From: RGIG7179 sp051893555
Lineage (GTDB): Bacteria; Bacillota; Clostridia; Peptostreptococcales; Anaerovoracaceae
Assembly (NCBI GenBank): GCA_051893555.1
Contig: JBJFHL010000018.1
Span: 3,833-67,832, forward strand
DNA length: 64,000 nt
Direction of reading: 5' to 3'
Part shown: one piece after another, positions 47,956 to 56,851 of the stretch
Layout: each line of letters starts with the position of its first letter
How positions within the stretch are numbered: the stretch's first letter is position 1
Made by a program: the position numbers and the translations under genes
Notes under the pieces: generated by a model
What the model was told of the DNA's origin: nothing
Databases searched by the model: none
Seen by the model: the letters and a program-made list of their open reading frames with translations, nothing else

Positions 47956-48950
47956 GGTCTGATTGATACCTCCCCAGTTGTCAGTGTTTCCATCTCACGC
48001 ATTCTCCTGCCCTCCAGGTATTCCACCACCAGACCGCCGTTTTCGTCAATATCGATGGCTCTGGCCTTGATGCCCTTCATGTTTCGGTCAGGCGACTGAC
48101 CGGAGATGGTGTTGTAAATCGTTATTTTTTCTCCCAGGATAAATGATTTCATCTTATACTCCCGGATCAGCGCCCCGGTGTTCTTCTGCTGGATAGCGTC
48201 GAAGAACTGGTTGACAATGGCAGCGGCAAGCTGTCCTCTGCTGAACGGTTTCGGAGGATCCTGCAGATATGTGGCGATATCGGACAGTTCTTCCGGGAAA
48301 GAACCTGGGAAACAGTTCACGCCAATCCCCAGGATGATTTTATCGATATTTCCTGTCTCGAAATTGCTCTGGGCTTCTGTCATCATACCGCTGACCTTTT
48401 TTCCGTTCAGGTAGATGTCGTTGACCCATTTGATCTTCGGATAGAGACCTGTCACCTGCTCGATGGCACGGCAGACAGCCACTGCAGCGATGGTGGTCAC
48501 CAGCATGGCCTTATCCAGTCCAAAGTCCGGGCAGAAGGCGATGGTCATGTACAGACCGGTTCCAGGGGGCGAATAGAAATTTCTCCCAAGTCTGCCCCGG
48601 CCCTTTGTCTGCTCATTGGCAACAATAATGTATGGCTGCTTCCTGCAGTCAGAGACATCCAGCTCTCTTGCCACCCGGTTGGTGGAATCCGTCACATCAA
48701 ATATCTGATATCGGCATGGACGTGTCACGTGCTCCTTCAGATAATCTGCAGTGATGATATCCGTCTGCTCCCGCAGACGGTAACCGGTACCAGCCTTGGA
48801 TTCTATCACATACCCCTGCTCCTGCAGCTTCTTCATGGCTTTCCAGACCGCATTCCGGGAAAGTCCAAGCCTGTCAGCCAGCTGCTGTCCGGACAGATAG
48901 GTGTTAGTGTTCTCATTGAGAACCTCCAGCAGGGTGAGTTTCGTAGACAT
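47949..48950 (-). CDS. birA: Bifunctional biotin protein ligase and biotin repressor
   Basis: A 333-residue BirA with an N-terminal winged helix (LSGQQLADRLGLSRNAVWKAMKKL, about residues 20-43) and a ligase domain with KGRGRLGRNFYSPPGTGLYMT near 120, the ATP/biotin loop, and KWVNDIYLNGKKVSGMM near 180. It joins biotin to carboxylases and can repress biotin genes when biotinoyl-AMP is bound. The start at 48950 follows GAGGTG. The longer open frame upstream lacks a ribosome site. It shares a transcript with bioY. Confidence 0.94.
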   Translation of the reverse strand: MSTKLTLLEVLNENTNTYLSGQQLADRLGLSRNAVWKAMKKLQEQGYVIESKAGTGYRLREQTDIITADYLKEHVTRPCRYQIFDVTDSTNRVARELDVSDCRKQPYIIVANEQTKGRGRLGRNFYSPPGTGLYMTIAFCPDFGLDKAMLVTTIAAVAVCRAIEQVTGLYPKIKWVNDIYLNGKKVSGMMTEAQSNFETGNIDKIILGIGVNCFPGSFPEELSDIATYLQDPPKPFSRGQLAAAIVNQFFDAIQQKNTGALIREYKMKSFILGEKITIYNTISGQSPDRNMKGIKARAIDIDENGGLVVEYLEGRRMREMETLTTGEVSIRPW

Positions 48951-49025
48951 GATGTACACCTCTTCTCTTTTTTCTTTCGCTCCGCGCAAAATCCATCTGC
49001 GCAGTGCTTTGTCATGACGCAAACT

Positions 49026-49054
49026 ATTATAACGGATGAAAAACAAATTGTCAA
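49026..49054 (-). promoter_or_regulatory. Promoter of birA-bioY
   Basis: Read leftward, TTGACA (49049-49054) and TATAAT (49026-49031) with a 17-base spacer. TAGTT words flank both boxes and may be part of a BirA operator, but no clean dyad is visible. The rest of the divergent region to 49193 shows nothing I recognise. Confidence 0.7.
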
Positions 49055-49193
49055 CTATTGTCGTAAAATAGGGTGACGATTGTGGCGGACGCTGAAATAC
49101 GTCGATAATCCTCGAAAAAAGACGAAATCTGCCGCGGAAAGTGACCCGGGCATAAATATTTTGAAAAGAAATGGTGAAAAAAAGGCAGATACT

Positions 49194-49222
49194 TTGATTT
49201 ATACGGAAGAATATGTTACAAT
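49194..49222 (+). promoter_or_regulatory. Promoter of the CNNM/CorC gene
   Basis: TTGATT (49194-49199) and TACAAT (49217-49222) with a 17-base spacer. Confidence 0.6.
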
Positions 49223-49282
49223 AATCGAGCGGCTAAGAATGTTATCAACTTGAATTTCAGTAATTTTGGAGGGACTAAATAT

Positions 49283-50533
49283 ATGCAATATATTATTGCA
49301 ATCGTTTTGCTGGTTGTTTTTTCCGCCTATTTTTCAGCAACGGAAACCGCCTTCACTTCGGCCAACCGGATCCGGCTGAAAAACCTGGCCGGCGATGGGA
49401 GTAAAAAAGCGAAGCAGGTTCTGGAAATGTCGGAAAATTATGACTCGCTGCTTTCTACCATTCTGGTAGGGAACAATATCGTGAATATAGCCATGTCTTC
49501 CATCGCTACCGTGTTCTTTATGAAACTGTATCCGCTGTACGGTGCTACCATCGCTACGATCGTCATTACCGTGGTGGTCCTGGTGTTTGGCGAGATCTCG
49601 CCGAAGAGCATCGCAAAGGAAAAGGCAGAAAGCTTCGCTATGTTTTCGGCGCCGCTGCTGAATGTCTTCATCGTGATCCTGACGCCGATCAACTGGATCT
49701 TCACCCAATGGAAAAAGCTGCTGGCGCGGATCTTTCACGTGGATGGATCTCGTCCGATTACAGAAGACGAGCTGCTGACCATTGTGGAAGAGGCGGAAAC
49801 GGAAGGCGGGATTGATGAGGGACAGAGCGAGCTGATCCAGAATGCCATCGAGTTCAATGAGCTGGAAGCGTGGGATGTGCTGACGCCCCGGGTGGATATC
49901 GATGCCATTGAAATTGATGAAGATAAAGAAGAAATTGCCAGACTGTTTCTGGAGACCGGCTTCAGCAGACTGCCGGTCTATGAGGATGATCTGGATAATA
50001 TCATGGGTGTGCTGAACCAGAAGGACTTCCATAACTACATTAAGGGTACAGATGCGGATGTTTCAGAATACGTGAAACCGGTTATTTTCGTGGCAGGTTC
50101 CATGAAGATCTCCCAGCTGCTGAAACGACTGCAGACGGCCAAGACTCACATTGCCATCATCGTGGATGAATATGGCGGCACATCGGGCCTGGTGACCATG
50201 GAAGATATCATCGAGGAGCTGGTGGGCGAGATTTACGATGAGCATGATGCGGAACAGCTGCAGGATATCGTGCAGCAGCAGGACGGCACCTATCGGGTAC
50301 TTTGCGGTACCAATGTGGATAAAATGTTTGACTACTTCGACGTGGATGAAGATATTGATGCCAATACCGTCAACGGATGGGTGGTGCTGCAGATTGACAA
50401 GCTGCCGTCCGTTGGAGACCATTTCGTATACGAAGCAGATTTCAAGAGATTTGATGTGACAGTCACCAAAGCAGACGACCGAAAGGCGCTGGAGATCAAC
50501 ATGACGGTGACGGAACTGGAAAAAGAGGAATAG
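49283..50533 (+). CDS. CNNM/CorC-family membrane protein (DUF21, CBS pair, CorC domain)
   Basis: A 416-residue protein. The N-terminal DUF21 membrane domain has TETAFTSANRIRLKNLA and GNNIVNIAMSS. A CBS pair (DVLTPRVDIDAI near residue 192; IVDEYGGTSGLVTMEDIIEE near 290) and a C-terminal CorC/HlyC domain with GWVVLQIDKLPSVGDHF follow. Members transport or sense Mg and possibly other ions; the old name haemolysin is misleading. The start at 49283 follows GGAGGG. secA begins 15 bases after its stop and may be co-transcribed. Confidence 0.9.
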   Translation: MQYIIAIVLLVVFSAYFSATETAFTSANRIRLKNLAGDGSKKAKQVLEMSENYDSLLSTILVGNNIVNIAMSSIATVFFMKLYPLYGATIATIVITVVVLVFGEISPKSIAKEKAESFAMFSAPLLNVFIVILTPINWIFTQWKKLLARIFHVDGSRPITEDELLTIVEEAETEGGIDEGQSELIQNAIEFNELEAWDVLTPRVDIDAIEIDEDKEEIARLFLETGFSRLPVYEDDLDNIMGVLNQKDFHNYIKGTDADVSEYVKPVIFVAGSMKISQLLKRLQTAKTHIAIIVDEYGGTSGLVTMEDIIEELVGEIYDEHDAEQLQDIVQQQDGTYRVLCGTNVDKMFDYFDVDEDIDANTVNGWVVLQIDKLPSVGDHFVYEADFKRFDVTVTKADDRKALEINMTVTELEKEE

Positions 50534-50548
50534 AAAGGGGTAACTGCG

Positions 50549-53365
50549 ATGGGATTCATGGAAAAGATCCTGGGGGATCTGAATGCAAGAGAAGTAAAGA
50601 AGCTGTCTGCCATTGCCGATAAGGTCATGGCGCTGGACGGACAGATGAGCGCCCTCAGTGATGAGGAACTGAAAGGAAAAACGGAGGAATTCAAAAAGCG
50701 ACTGGCGGATGGGGAAACCCTGGATGATCTGCTGGTGGAAGCCTTCGCTGTGTGCCGGGAGGCTGCATGGAGAAGCGTGGGAATGAAGCCGTTCAAGGTA
50801 CAGGTCATCGGTGGTATCGCCCTGCATCAGGGCCGGATCGCAGAGATGAAGACCGGTGAAGGTAAGACTCTGGTGGCAACGCTGCCGACCTATCTGAATG
50901 CGCTGGAAGGCAAGGGCGTGCACGTAATCACCGTCAATGACTACCTGGCCAAACGAGATGCCGAGTGGATGGGAAAGATCTACTCCTTCCTGGGTCTGAC
51001 GGTGGGCTGCGTGATTCACGGCATTTCCGAAAAGACCAGAAAGGAAGCATATCAGGCGGACATCACATACGGAACCAATAACGAGTTCGGTTTCGACTAC
51101 CTGCGGGACAATATGGTGACATATAAGGAACAGCTGACTCAGCGGGAGCTGAACTTTGCCATCATCGACGAAGTGGACTCCATCCTTATCGATGAAGCCA
51201 GAACGCCGCTGATCATTTCCGGCAGAGGGGACAAGTCCACGGATCTGTACCAGACGGCAGACCGGTTCGTGAAGGGACTGCGCAATGAAGAGGACTTCAC
51301 CATCGAAGAAAAGGAAAAGAGAGTCAGCCTGACAGAAGAAGGTATTGAAAAAGCGGAGAAGTTCTTTGGTATAGACAACTTCGGCGACCCGGAAAACATG
51401 GAAATCAACCATCACGTTCTGGAAGCCCTGAAGGCAAGAAACATCATGAAGCGGGATGTGGACTATATCGTAAAAGATGGAGAAATTATCATCGTCGACG
51501 AATTTACAGGCCGCCTTATGTTCGGACGCCGCTACAATGGCGGACTTCATCAGGCCATCGAGGCCAAGGAAGGCGTGTTCGTCCGCTCCGAGTCCAAGAC
51601 ACTGGCCACCATTACCCTGCAGAACTACTTCAGAATGTATAACAAGCTGGCAGGTATGACCGGTACGGCCAAGACGGAAGAAGAAGAATTCCGGGACATC
51701 TACAACATGGACGTTGTGGTAATCCCGACCAATAAGCCAATCGCCAGAGTGGACCACGATGATGCCATTTTCGGCAACGAGCAGGCCAAGTTCAAGGCCA
51801 TCGCAGACCGGATCGTGGAGGCACATCAGACGGGACAGCCGGTACTGGTGGGCACCATTTCCATCGAAAACTCCGAGCGCATCAGCCTGCTGCTGAAAAA
51901 GCGGGGCGTGAAACATAACGTGCTGAATGCAAAGCAGCATGATAAGGAAGCTGCCATCGTGGCAGAAGCCGGACGGCTGGGTGCCGTGACCATTGCCACC
52001 AACATGGCAGGTCGTGGTACCGATATTATTCTGGGCGGCAACCCGGAATTCGAAGCGAAGAAAGAGATGGCAGAGAAAGGCTTCACGGAAGAACAGATTT
52101 CCTTTGCCACCAGCTTTGTCTCCAGTGACGATCCGGAACTGAACCAGGCGAGAGATACCTTCCACCAGCTGCTGGAAAAATATAAGGCAGAGCGTGCGGA
52201 TGAGCAGCAGAAGGTTGTGGAACTGGGCGGTCTGTGCATCATCGGTACCGAGCGCCATGAATCCCGCCGTATCGATAATCAGCTTCGCGGCCGTTCCGGA
52301 CGACAGGGAGACCCGGGTGAAACCCAGTTCTTCATTTCACTGGAGGATGACCTGATGCGTCTCTTCGGCGGAGACCGGATCCAGGGCGTTATGGATAAGT
52401 TCGGCATGCAGGATGAGGCAATCGCTGCCGGCATGCTGTCCAAGACCATTGAAAACGCACAGAAAAAAGTGGAAGGCCGCAACTTTGAAATCCGTAAGTA
52501 CGTGCTCCAGTACGATAATGTCATGAACAAGCAGCGTGAAGTCATCTACGACGAGCGGCGCAAGGTGCTCTTCGGCGAAGACCTGAAGGAGAACATCATG
52601 GGCATGATGGAAACTCTGGTGGAAAGCCTGATCAAGCCGGTGACGGTAGAGAGCAAGTTCGCGGAAGAATGGAATCTTTCCGGTCTGTCCGAAAATCTGA
52701 AGCGGATCACGGAAACCTTCCCGGGCCTGTCCTATACCGAGGATGAGATTCACGACCTGACAGAAGACAAGCTGATGGAAGACGTCAAGTCCGCCTTCCG
52801 CCGGCTCTATGACCAGAAGGAAGCGGAAATCGGTACAGAGCGGATGCGTGAAGTGGAGCGCATGATCCTGCTGCGGGTGGTAGACAACCGCTGGATGGAT
52901 CACATCCAGGCCATGGATGATCTGAAAGACGGCATCGGCCTGCGGGCACTGGGACAGATGGATCCGGCAGCAGCCTACTCCAAAGAGGGGTTCGACATGT
53001 TTGAGGAAATGATCGGCGATATCCAGCAGGACACCGTGAGATACTGCTATAACGTCACCGTAAATACCCGCACCGAACGTCGGTCTGTCATCGGCAGAGG
53101 GGAAGGCAGAAAGGATGACTTCCACGGCGACGCAGCTTCTCTGGCAAAACGTGCAGCCTCCGGGAATTCCGGCATGCCGGACGGCGGTCAGGGTGCAGGC
53201 GGATATGGCGGTCCGATGCCGGGTGCGGCACCGAAGCCGGAAGAACCACGTAAGCAGGAAACCGTACGCCGTCAGGCACCGAAAGTGGGAAGAAACGACC
53301 CGTGCCCATGCGGCTCCGGAAAGAAATATAAGAACTGCTGCATGAAAAAGGATCTGGAGCAGTAA
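50549..53365 (+). CDS. secA: Preprotein translocase ATPase SecA
   Basis: A 938-residue SecA. Walker A AEMKTGEGKTLVA lies near residue 100, Walker B IIDEVDSILIDEARTP near 206, the second nucleotide domain has AGRGTDIILGGNPEF near 490 and QLRGRSGRQGDPG near 575, and the C-terminal zinc site is NDPCPCGSGKKYKNCC. It drives protein export through SecYEG. It is about 100 residues longer than the Bacillus protein; the extra length includes about 50 residues in the second nucleotide domain (after GGNPEF) and a Gly/Pro-rich linker before the zinc site. AAAGGGGT precedes the ATG. Confidence 0.97.
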   Translation: MGFMEKILGDLNAREVKKLSAIADKVMALDGQMSALSDEELKGKTEEFKKRLADGETLDDLLVEAFAVCREAAWRSVGMKPFKVQVIGGIALHQGRIAEMKTGEGKTLVATLPTYLNALEGKGVHVITVNDYLAKRDAEWMGKIYSFLGLTVGCVIHGISEKTRKEAYQADITYGTNNEFGFDYLRDNMVTYKEQLTQRELNFAIIDEVDSILIDEARTPLIISGRGDKSTDLYQTADRFVKGLRNEEDFTIEEKEKRVSLTEEGIEKAEKFFGIDNFGDPENMEINHHVLEALKARNIMKRDVDYIVKDGEIIIVDEFTGRLMFGRRYNGGLHQAIEAKEGVFVRSESKTLATITLQNYFRMYNKLAGMTGTAKTEEEEFRDIYNMDVVVIPTNKPIARVDHDDAIFGNEQAKFKAIADRIVEAHQTGQPVLVGTISIENSERISLLLKKRGVKHNVLNAKQHDKEAAIVAEAGRLGAVTIATNMAGRGTDIILGGNPEFEAKKEMAEKGFTEEQISFATSFVSSDDPELNQARDTFHQLLEKYKAERADEQQKVVELGGLCIIGTERHESRRIDNQLRGRSGRQGDPGETQFFISLEDDLMRLFGGDRIQGVMDKFGMQDEAIAAGMLSKTIENAQKKVEGRNFEIRKYVLQYDNVMNKQREVIYDERRKVLFGEDLKENIMGMMETLVESLIKPVTVESKFAEEWNLSGLSENLKRITETFPGLSYTEDEIHDLTEDKLMEDVKSAFRRLYDQKEAEIGTERMREVERMILLRVVDNRWMDHIQAMDDLKDGIGLRALGQMDPAAAYSKEGFDMFEEMIGDIQQDTVRYCYNVTVNTRTERRSVIGRGEGRKDDFHGDAASLAKRAASGNSGMPDGGQGAGGYGGPMPGAAPKPEEPRKQETVRRQAPKVGRNDPCPCGSGKKYKNCCMKKDLEQ

Positions 53366-53393
53366 AACAGAACAGAAAACCAGAACGATCAGA

Positions 53394-53444
53394 AAAAAGA
53401 GCGTGTGAGGCAGAGAAATCTGCGGCCTGCGCTCTTTTCTTTTT
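53394..53444 (+). terminator. Terminator of secA
   Basis: AAAAGAGCG (53395-53403) pairs with CGCTCTTTT (53429-53437), with an inner GCAG/CTGC stem, followed by CTTTTTC. Confidence 0.85.
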
Positions 53445-53490
53445 CTGGAAAACATGGTAAAGTGTAGGTATGTGACGGGAGGGTACTTAA

Positions 53491-54561
53491 ATGAAAGAGA
53501 AATATATGAAAGAAACGATGCTCCTTTCAGGCCTCTGCGGGCTTTCCGGCTGGGAGACCGGGGCCGCCAGGGCCGCAGCAGAGCTGCTGAGGCCATATAT
53601 GGATACGGTGGAGGTGGATCGGTTCGGAAACCTCATCGGAAGGCGGTTCTGCGGCAGGAAGGATGCACCGGTTCTGCTGCTGGATGCCCATCTCGACCAG
53701 GTGGGACTGATGGTCAGCAAAGTAACGGAGGAAGGCTTTCTTTTGCTGGAAAAGAGCGGCGGTGTGGACCCCCGCGTGCTTCCCGGCGGCCGGGTGACCA
53801 TCGCAGGATCCGACGGGAAACTGTATCGGGGTGTTATCGGCTGCCTGCCGGATGCCTGGGATGAAGAAAAAAATGCCGCTGCAGTGGAAGATCTGTTCCT
53901 CGATGCAGGCATGACAAAGGAACAGGCAGAAACCTGTATTGGAACCGGATCCCCGGTCTATTTCCACATGCCGGCACGGATGCTTTCGGAAGACTGCCTG
54001 TCCGGACCGGCACTGGATGACAGGGCCTGCTTTACCTGCATCCTGTACGCCATGGAGTTGCTGAAGCAGCAGGGAAAAACACCGGACTGCGACCTGATCG
54101 TGGTGGGCGCCAGCTGTGAGGAGATGCGGGGAAAAGGCGTGACCGGCCTGGGATATGACCTGAAGCTGGACCTGGCGGCAGCCATCGACGTCTGCCATGC
54201 GGCGACCTACGATGTGGATCCTCTGGACGGTGTACATCCGGTGGGCAGCGGACCTGCCATTGCCGTGGGCGCCATGGGGCGGACGGATTTTGCAGAAAAA
54301 CTGATGGAATCCTGCGAAGAAGCCGGCATTCCGTACTCCATAGACCCGAACATCGGAGAAAGCTGGACGGACGCGGATTGTTACTATGAGTCCGGAACCG
54401 GGATCCCGACCATGCTGCTGTCTCTGCCGCTGCGTTACATGCATACGCCGGTAGAACAGCTTTCCCTGCGGGATGCGGAACATACGGGACAGGCCATCGC
54501 CCAGCTGATTCTGGGCTTCGGCAGCTGGATGAAAGAAACGGAAGGAGGCGAGCTGCGGTGA
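53491..54561 (+). CDS. M42-family metallo-aminopeptidase
   Basis: A 356-residue M42 peptidase with all expected metal and catalytic residues: AHLDQVG near residue 68, LDDRACF near 174, the CEEMRGKG glutamate pair near 209, the metal Asp in AIDVCHA near 230 and the His in RYMHTPVEQLS near 312. M42 enzymes form large dodecamers that trim peptides in the cytoplasm, which suits a peptide- and amino-acid-fermenting life. GGGAGGG precedes the ATG. It is first of three overlapping M42-like genes and the only one with an intact active site. Confidence 0.92.
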   Translation: MKEKYMKETMLLSGLCGLSGWETGAARAAAELLRPYMDTVEVDRFGNLIGRRFCGRKDAPVLLLDAHLDQVGLMVSKVTEEGFLLLEKSGGVDPRVLPGGRVTIAGSDGKLYRGVIGCLPDAWDEEKNAAAVEDLFLDAGMTKEQAETCIGTGSPVYFHMPARMLSEDCLSGPALDDRACFTCILYAMELLKQQGKTPDCDLIVVGASCEEMRGKGVTGLGYDLKLDLAAAIDVCHAATYDVDPLDGVHPVGSGPAIAVGAMGRTDFAEKLMESCEEAGIPYSIDPNIGESWTDADCYYESGTGIPTMLLSLPLRYMHTPVEQLSLRDAEHTGQAIAQLILGFGSWMKETEGGELR

Positions 54562-55637
54562 AGAAGAAACTGTTTGAACTGTGCAGACTTGCGGCCATCG
54601 GCGGATTCGAGCAGCCGGTGCGGCGGTATCTGATGGAGCAGGCCCGGCCTTTCGCCGACGAAATGAAAACAGATAAAATGGGGAATCTGCTGGTTTACCG
54701 TCAGGGCACCGTGCACCTGGAAAAACCGCTGATGCTGATGGCCCACATGGATGAACCGGGATTCCTGGTGGAGAATATCACCGATGACGGTATGGTACAG
54801 CTGGCAGGCGGCAGGATAAATGCCCGGGCGCTCATCGGCAAGCAGTTGGAAATCCATGATCGTCGCGGTATAGTGTACGGCGCTGCCGGCATGAAGGCGG
54901 AGCACATGCAGACGCCGGAAGAGCAGAAAAAAACACCGGACCTTTCCCGCCTTCTGATCGATATCGGATGTACATCTAAAGCGGAGGCAGAGGCGAAAGT
55001 CCGTCTGGGAGATGTGGCTGTACCGCTGGTGGAACCGGAGATTCTCGGAATGCCGAAATCGGCAGCTGCGACGGAACTGCCGGGAGGCCGCATGATGACA
55101 GGACGGGGTCTTGCCAGCCGGGGCGGCTGTGCAGTACTTCTGAAACTGCTGGAAGAAAAACCTGCCTGTGACTGCTGGTTCGTGTTTGCCGTCAGCGGAG
55201 AAAACTGGTCCCTGGTACCCGGAAAAGGCGGCATGCTGGCAGCCCGGCTGCTGGATCCGGCTAAGGCAGTGCTGCTCCACGGCGTGGATACCGGCGAAGG
55301 ACCGGGCGTTCCGACAGAGAAGATTGCCTGCCGGTGCGGCGGCGGAGCAGCCATTTCTCTTGCCGATGCAGATTTCGTCTTTGACCGGGCGCTGCGGAAG
55401 GCAGTGACCACTGCGGCAGATCGAAAAGGGGTCCGGTGGCAGTTCCATTACGGCAGCAGTCAGGTGACCGGTGCAGGCCGGCTGGCTTCGGCCCAAACCG
55501 GATGCCGCGTGCTTCCGGTCAATCTGCCGGTACGGTATCTGCAGAGCGCGGCAGGGGTCTGCTGTCTGGACGACCTTGAGAGTATGACAGAGATTTGCCG
55601 GCTGATGATGGAAAGGGCAGGTGAGTGCAATGAATAA
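54558..55637 (+). CDS. M42-like protein, probably without peptidase activity
   Basis: A 359-residue paralogue. The first metal motif survives (AHMDEPG near residue 62), but the bridging DD is replaced (GLASRGG), the Glu pair is SGENW rather than EE, and the final His motif reads RYLQSAAG. At least two metal ligands are therefore missing. It starts with GTG (54558), overlapping the previous stop, nine bases after GGAGG. It may be a structural partner of the active enzyme. Confidence 0.75.
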   Translation: MKKKLFELCRLAAIGGFEQPVRRYLMEQARPFADEMKTDKMGNLLVYRQGTVHLEKPLMLMAHMDEPGFLVENITDDGMVQLAGGRINARALIGKQLEIHDRRGIVYGAAGMKAEHMQTPEEQKKTPDLSRLLIDIGCTSKAEAEAKVRLGDVAVPLVEPEILGMPKSAAATELPGGRMMTGRGLASRGGCAVLLKLLEEKPACDCWFVFAVSGENWSLVPGKGGMLAARLLDPAKAVLLHGVDTGEGPGVPTEKIACRCGGGAAISLADADFVFDRALRKAVTTAADRKGVRWQFHYGSSQVTGAGRLASAQTGCRVLPVNLPVRYLQSAAGVCCLDDLESMTEICRLMMERAGECNE

Positions 55638-56706
55638 AAGTGAAATGCTGTGCCTGCAAAAGGCGCTCTGTACTGCGGCAATGCCGTCGGGCTTCGAATC
55701 GCCTCAGGCAGAGGTAATCGCAAACTTCGCAAAATCCATCGGCTACATGGTGTGGCGGGATGTCCTGGGGAATCTGTTTTGCTTCAGGGGTTCTGAGGCC
55801 ATCGGAGGGCGGATGATTGCGGCGGCCATGGATGTAAAAGGATTTCTGGCGACGCAGATTACAGAGGGAAAGGTGCGGTTTCAGACCATTGGATCCTTCG
55901 AAAAGCCGGAAAAGATGGTGAACCAGCCGGTACGGTTTGAAAACGGCGTGCGAGGCGTAATCCGGAATATCCGCGGCGGAGATGGCACCTGCGAAGAAAA
56001 CAGCACCTGCGAAGAGAAAACGGCAGAAAAGAAAAAAGACGTGAAGCTGGAAGACCTATACATCCAGATACAGGGGTCTGCAGTACGAACCGGGGATGCG
56101 GCTGTTCTGGATGGAGAAGTGAAAGAACTGGAACAGGGTCTGGTGCAGGCACCTCATGGAGCGCATTTGACAGGCTGTCTGGCTGTACTGGACGCCATGG
56201 AGCGACTGCAGAAGGATGCCGCTGCTAAAGATGTGACCTTCGTATTTCTGGCACAGCACCAGCCGGGACGAATGGGACTGCGGGCAGCAGTGAAACGGGT
56301 ATCACCGGAAACCTGTATTCTCTGCGGCGGCGCAGAGGCCGCTGCAGCAGCAGGAGAAGACGAAAGACGTGAAGCAGAAGAGAGTCCTTCGGAAGAAAAA
56401 CATCCTGTGGATTTGGAAATCGGTGCCGGTCCTGTCATCCGTTTCCGTGAAAAGCTGCAGGCCAGTGACGATAGAACCTGCCGCCGGCTGATCCGGGCCG
56501 CAGAGCAGGCAGGAATCGCCTGGCAGGGAGAAGCCCGGAACCGGGATATGAGCGGCGCTATCGAAGCCATGTCCGCTGGAAGCCGACCGGGTGTCGGCTG
56601 GCTGGGTGTGCCGGTACGAAATGCCGGACCATTCGAAGCGGTTTACAGCAGGGACGAAGTGAGCCGGTGCGGCCAGGTGCTGGCGGCACTGTGCAGGATG
56701 GAATAA
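55630..56706 (+). CDS. M42-like protein, degenerate active site
   Basis: A 358-residue paralogue that has lost nearly all ligands: AAAMDVKG instead of AHLDxVG, HGAHLTG in place of LDDR, QHQPGRMG where the Glu pair should be, and VRNAGPFE instead of RYMHTPVE. Extra acidic insertions occur near residues 117-135 and 240-260. The fold-level pattern (start LQKALCTAAMPSGFESPQAE, end RDEVSRCGQVL) is kept, so this is a maintained pseudoenzyme rather than a decayed gene. The ATG at 55630 is preceded by AGGTGAG and overlaps the previous gene by eight bases. Confidence 0.7.
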   Translation: MNKSEMLCLQKALCTAAMPSGFESPQAEVIANFAKSIGYMVWRDVLGNLFCFRGSEAIGGRMIAAAMDVKGFLATQITEGKVRFQTIGSFEKPEKMVNQPVRFENGVRGVIRNIRGGDGTCEENSTCEEKTAEKKKDVKLEDLYIQIQGSAVRTGDAAVLDGEVKELEQGLVQAPHGAHLTGCLAVLDAMERLQKDAAAKDVTFVFLAQHQPGRMGLRAAVKRVSPETCILCGGAEAAAAAGEDERREAEESPSEEKHPVDLEIGAGPVIRFREKLQASDDRTCRRLIRAAEQAGIAWQGEARNRDMSGAIEAMSAGSRPGVGWLGVPVRNAGPFEAVYSRDEVSRCGQVLAALCRME

Positions 56707-56728
56707 GAGAAAAACAGATCTTGACGAA

Positions 56729-56774
56729 AGAGGGCGGATATGCAGATTCGGATTCTGCATATCCGCCCTTTCTT
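56729..56774. terminator. Terminator of the M42 operon
   Basis: A perfect 15-bp stem, GGGCGGATATGCAGA, from 56732, pairing with TCTGCATATCCGCCC ending at 56768, followed by TTTCTT. The leftward antiporter gene ends only 78 bases away, so it may serve both strands. Confidence 0.9.
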
Positions 56775-56851
56775 CAATAATTTGCAAAAATCGCAATTTG
56801 TTTTTGGGGGAAATACTACAAAATCGCATTTTTTATATTGCAGTTTTTCAA

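Noticed and set aside
50063..52258. Long open frame on the - strand opposite the CNNM gene and secA
   Set aside because: Antisense to two well-supported genes, with His/Phe-rich translation typical of a shadow frame.
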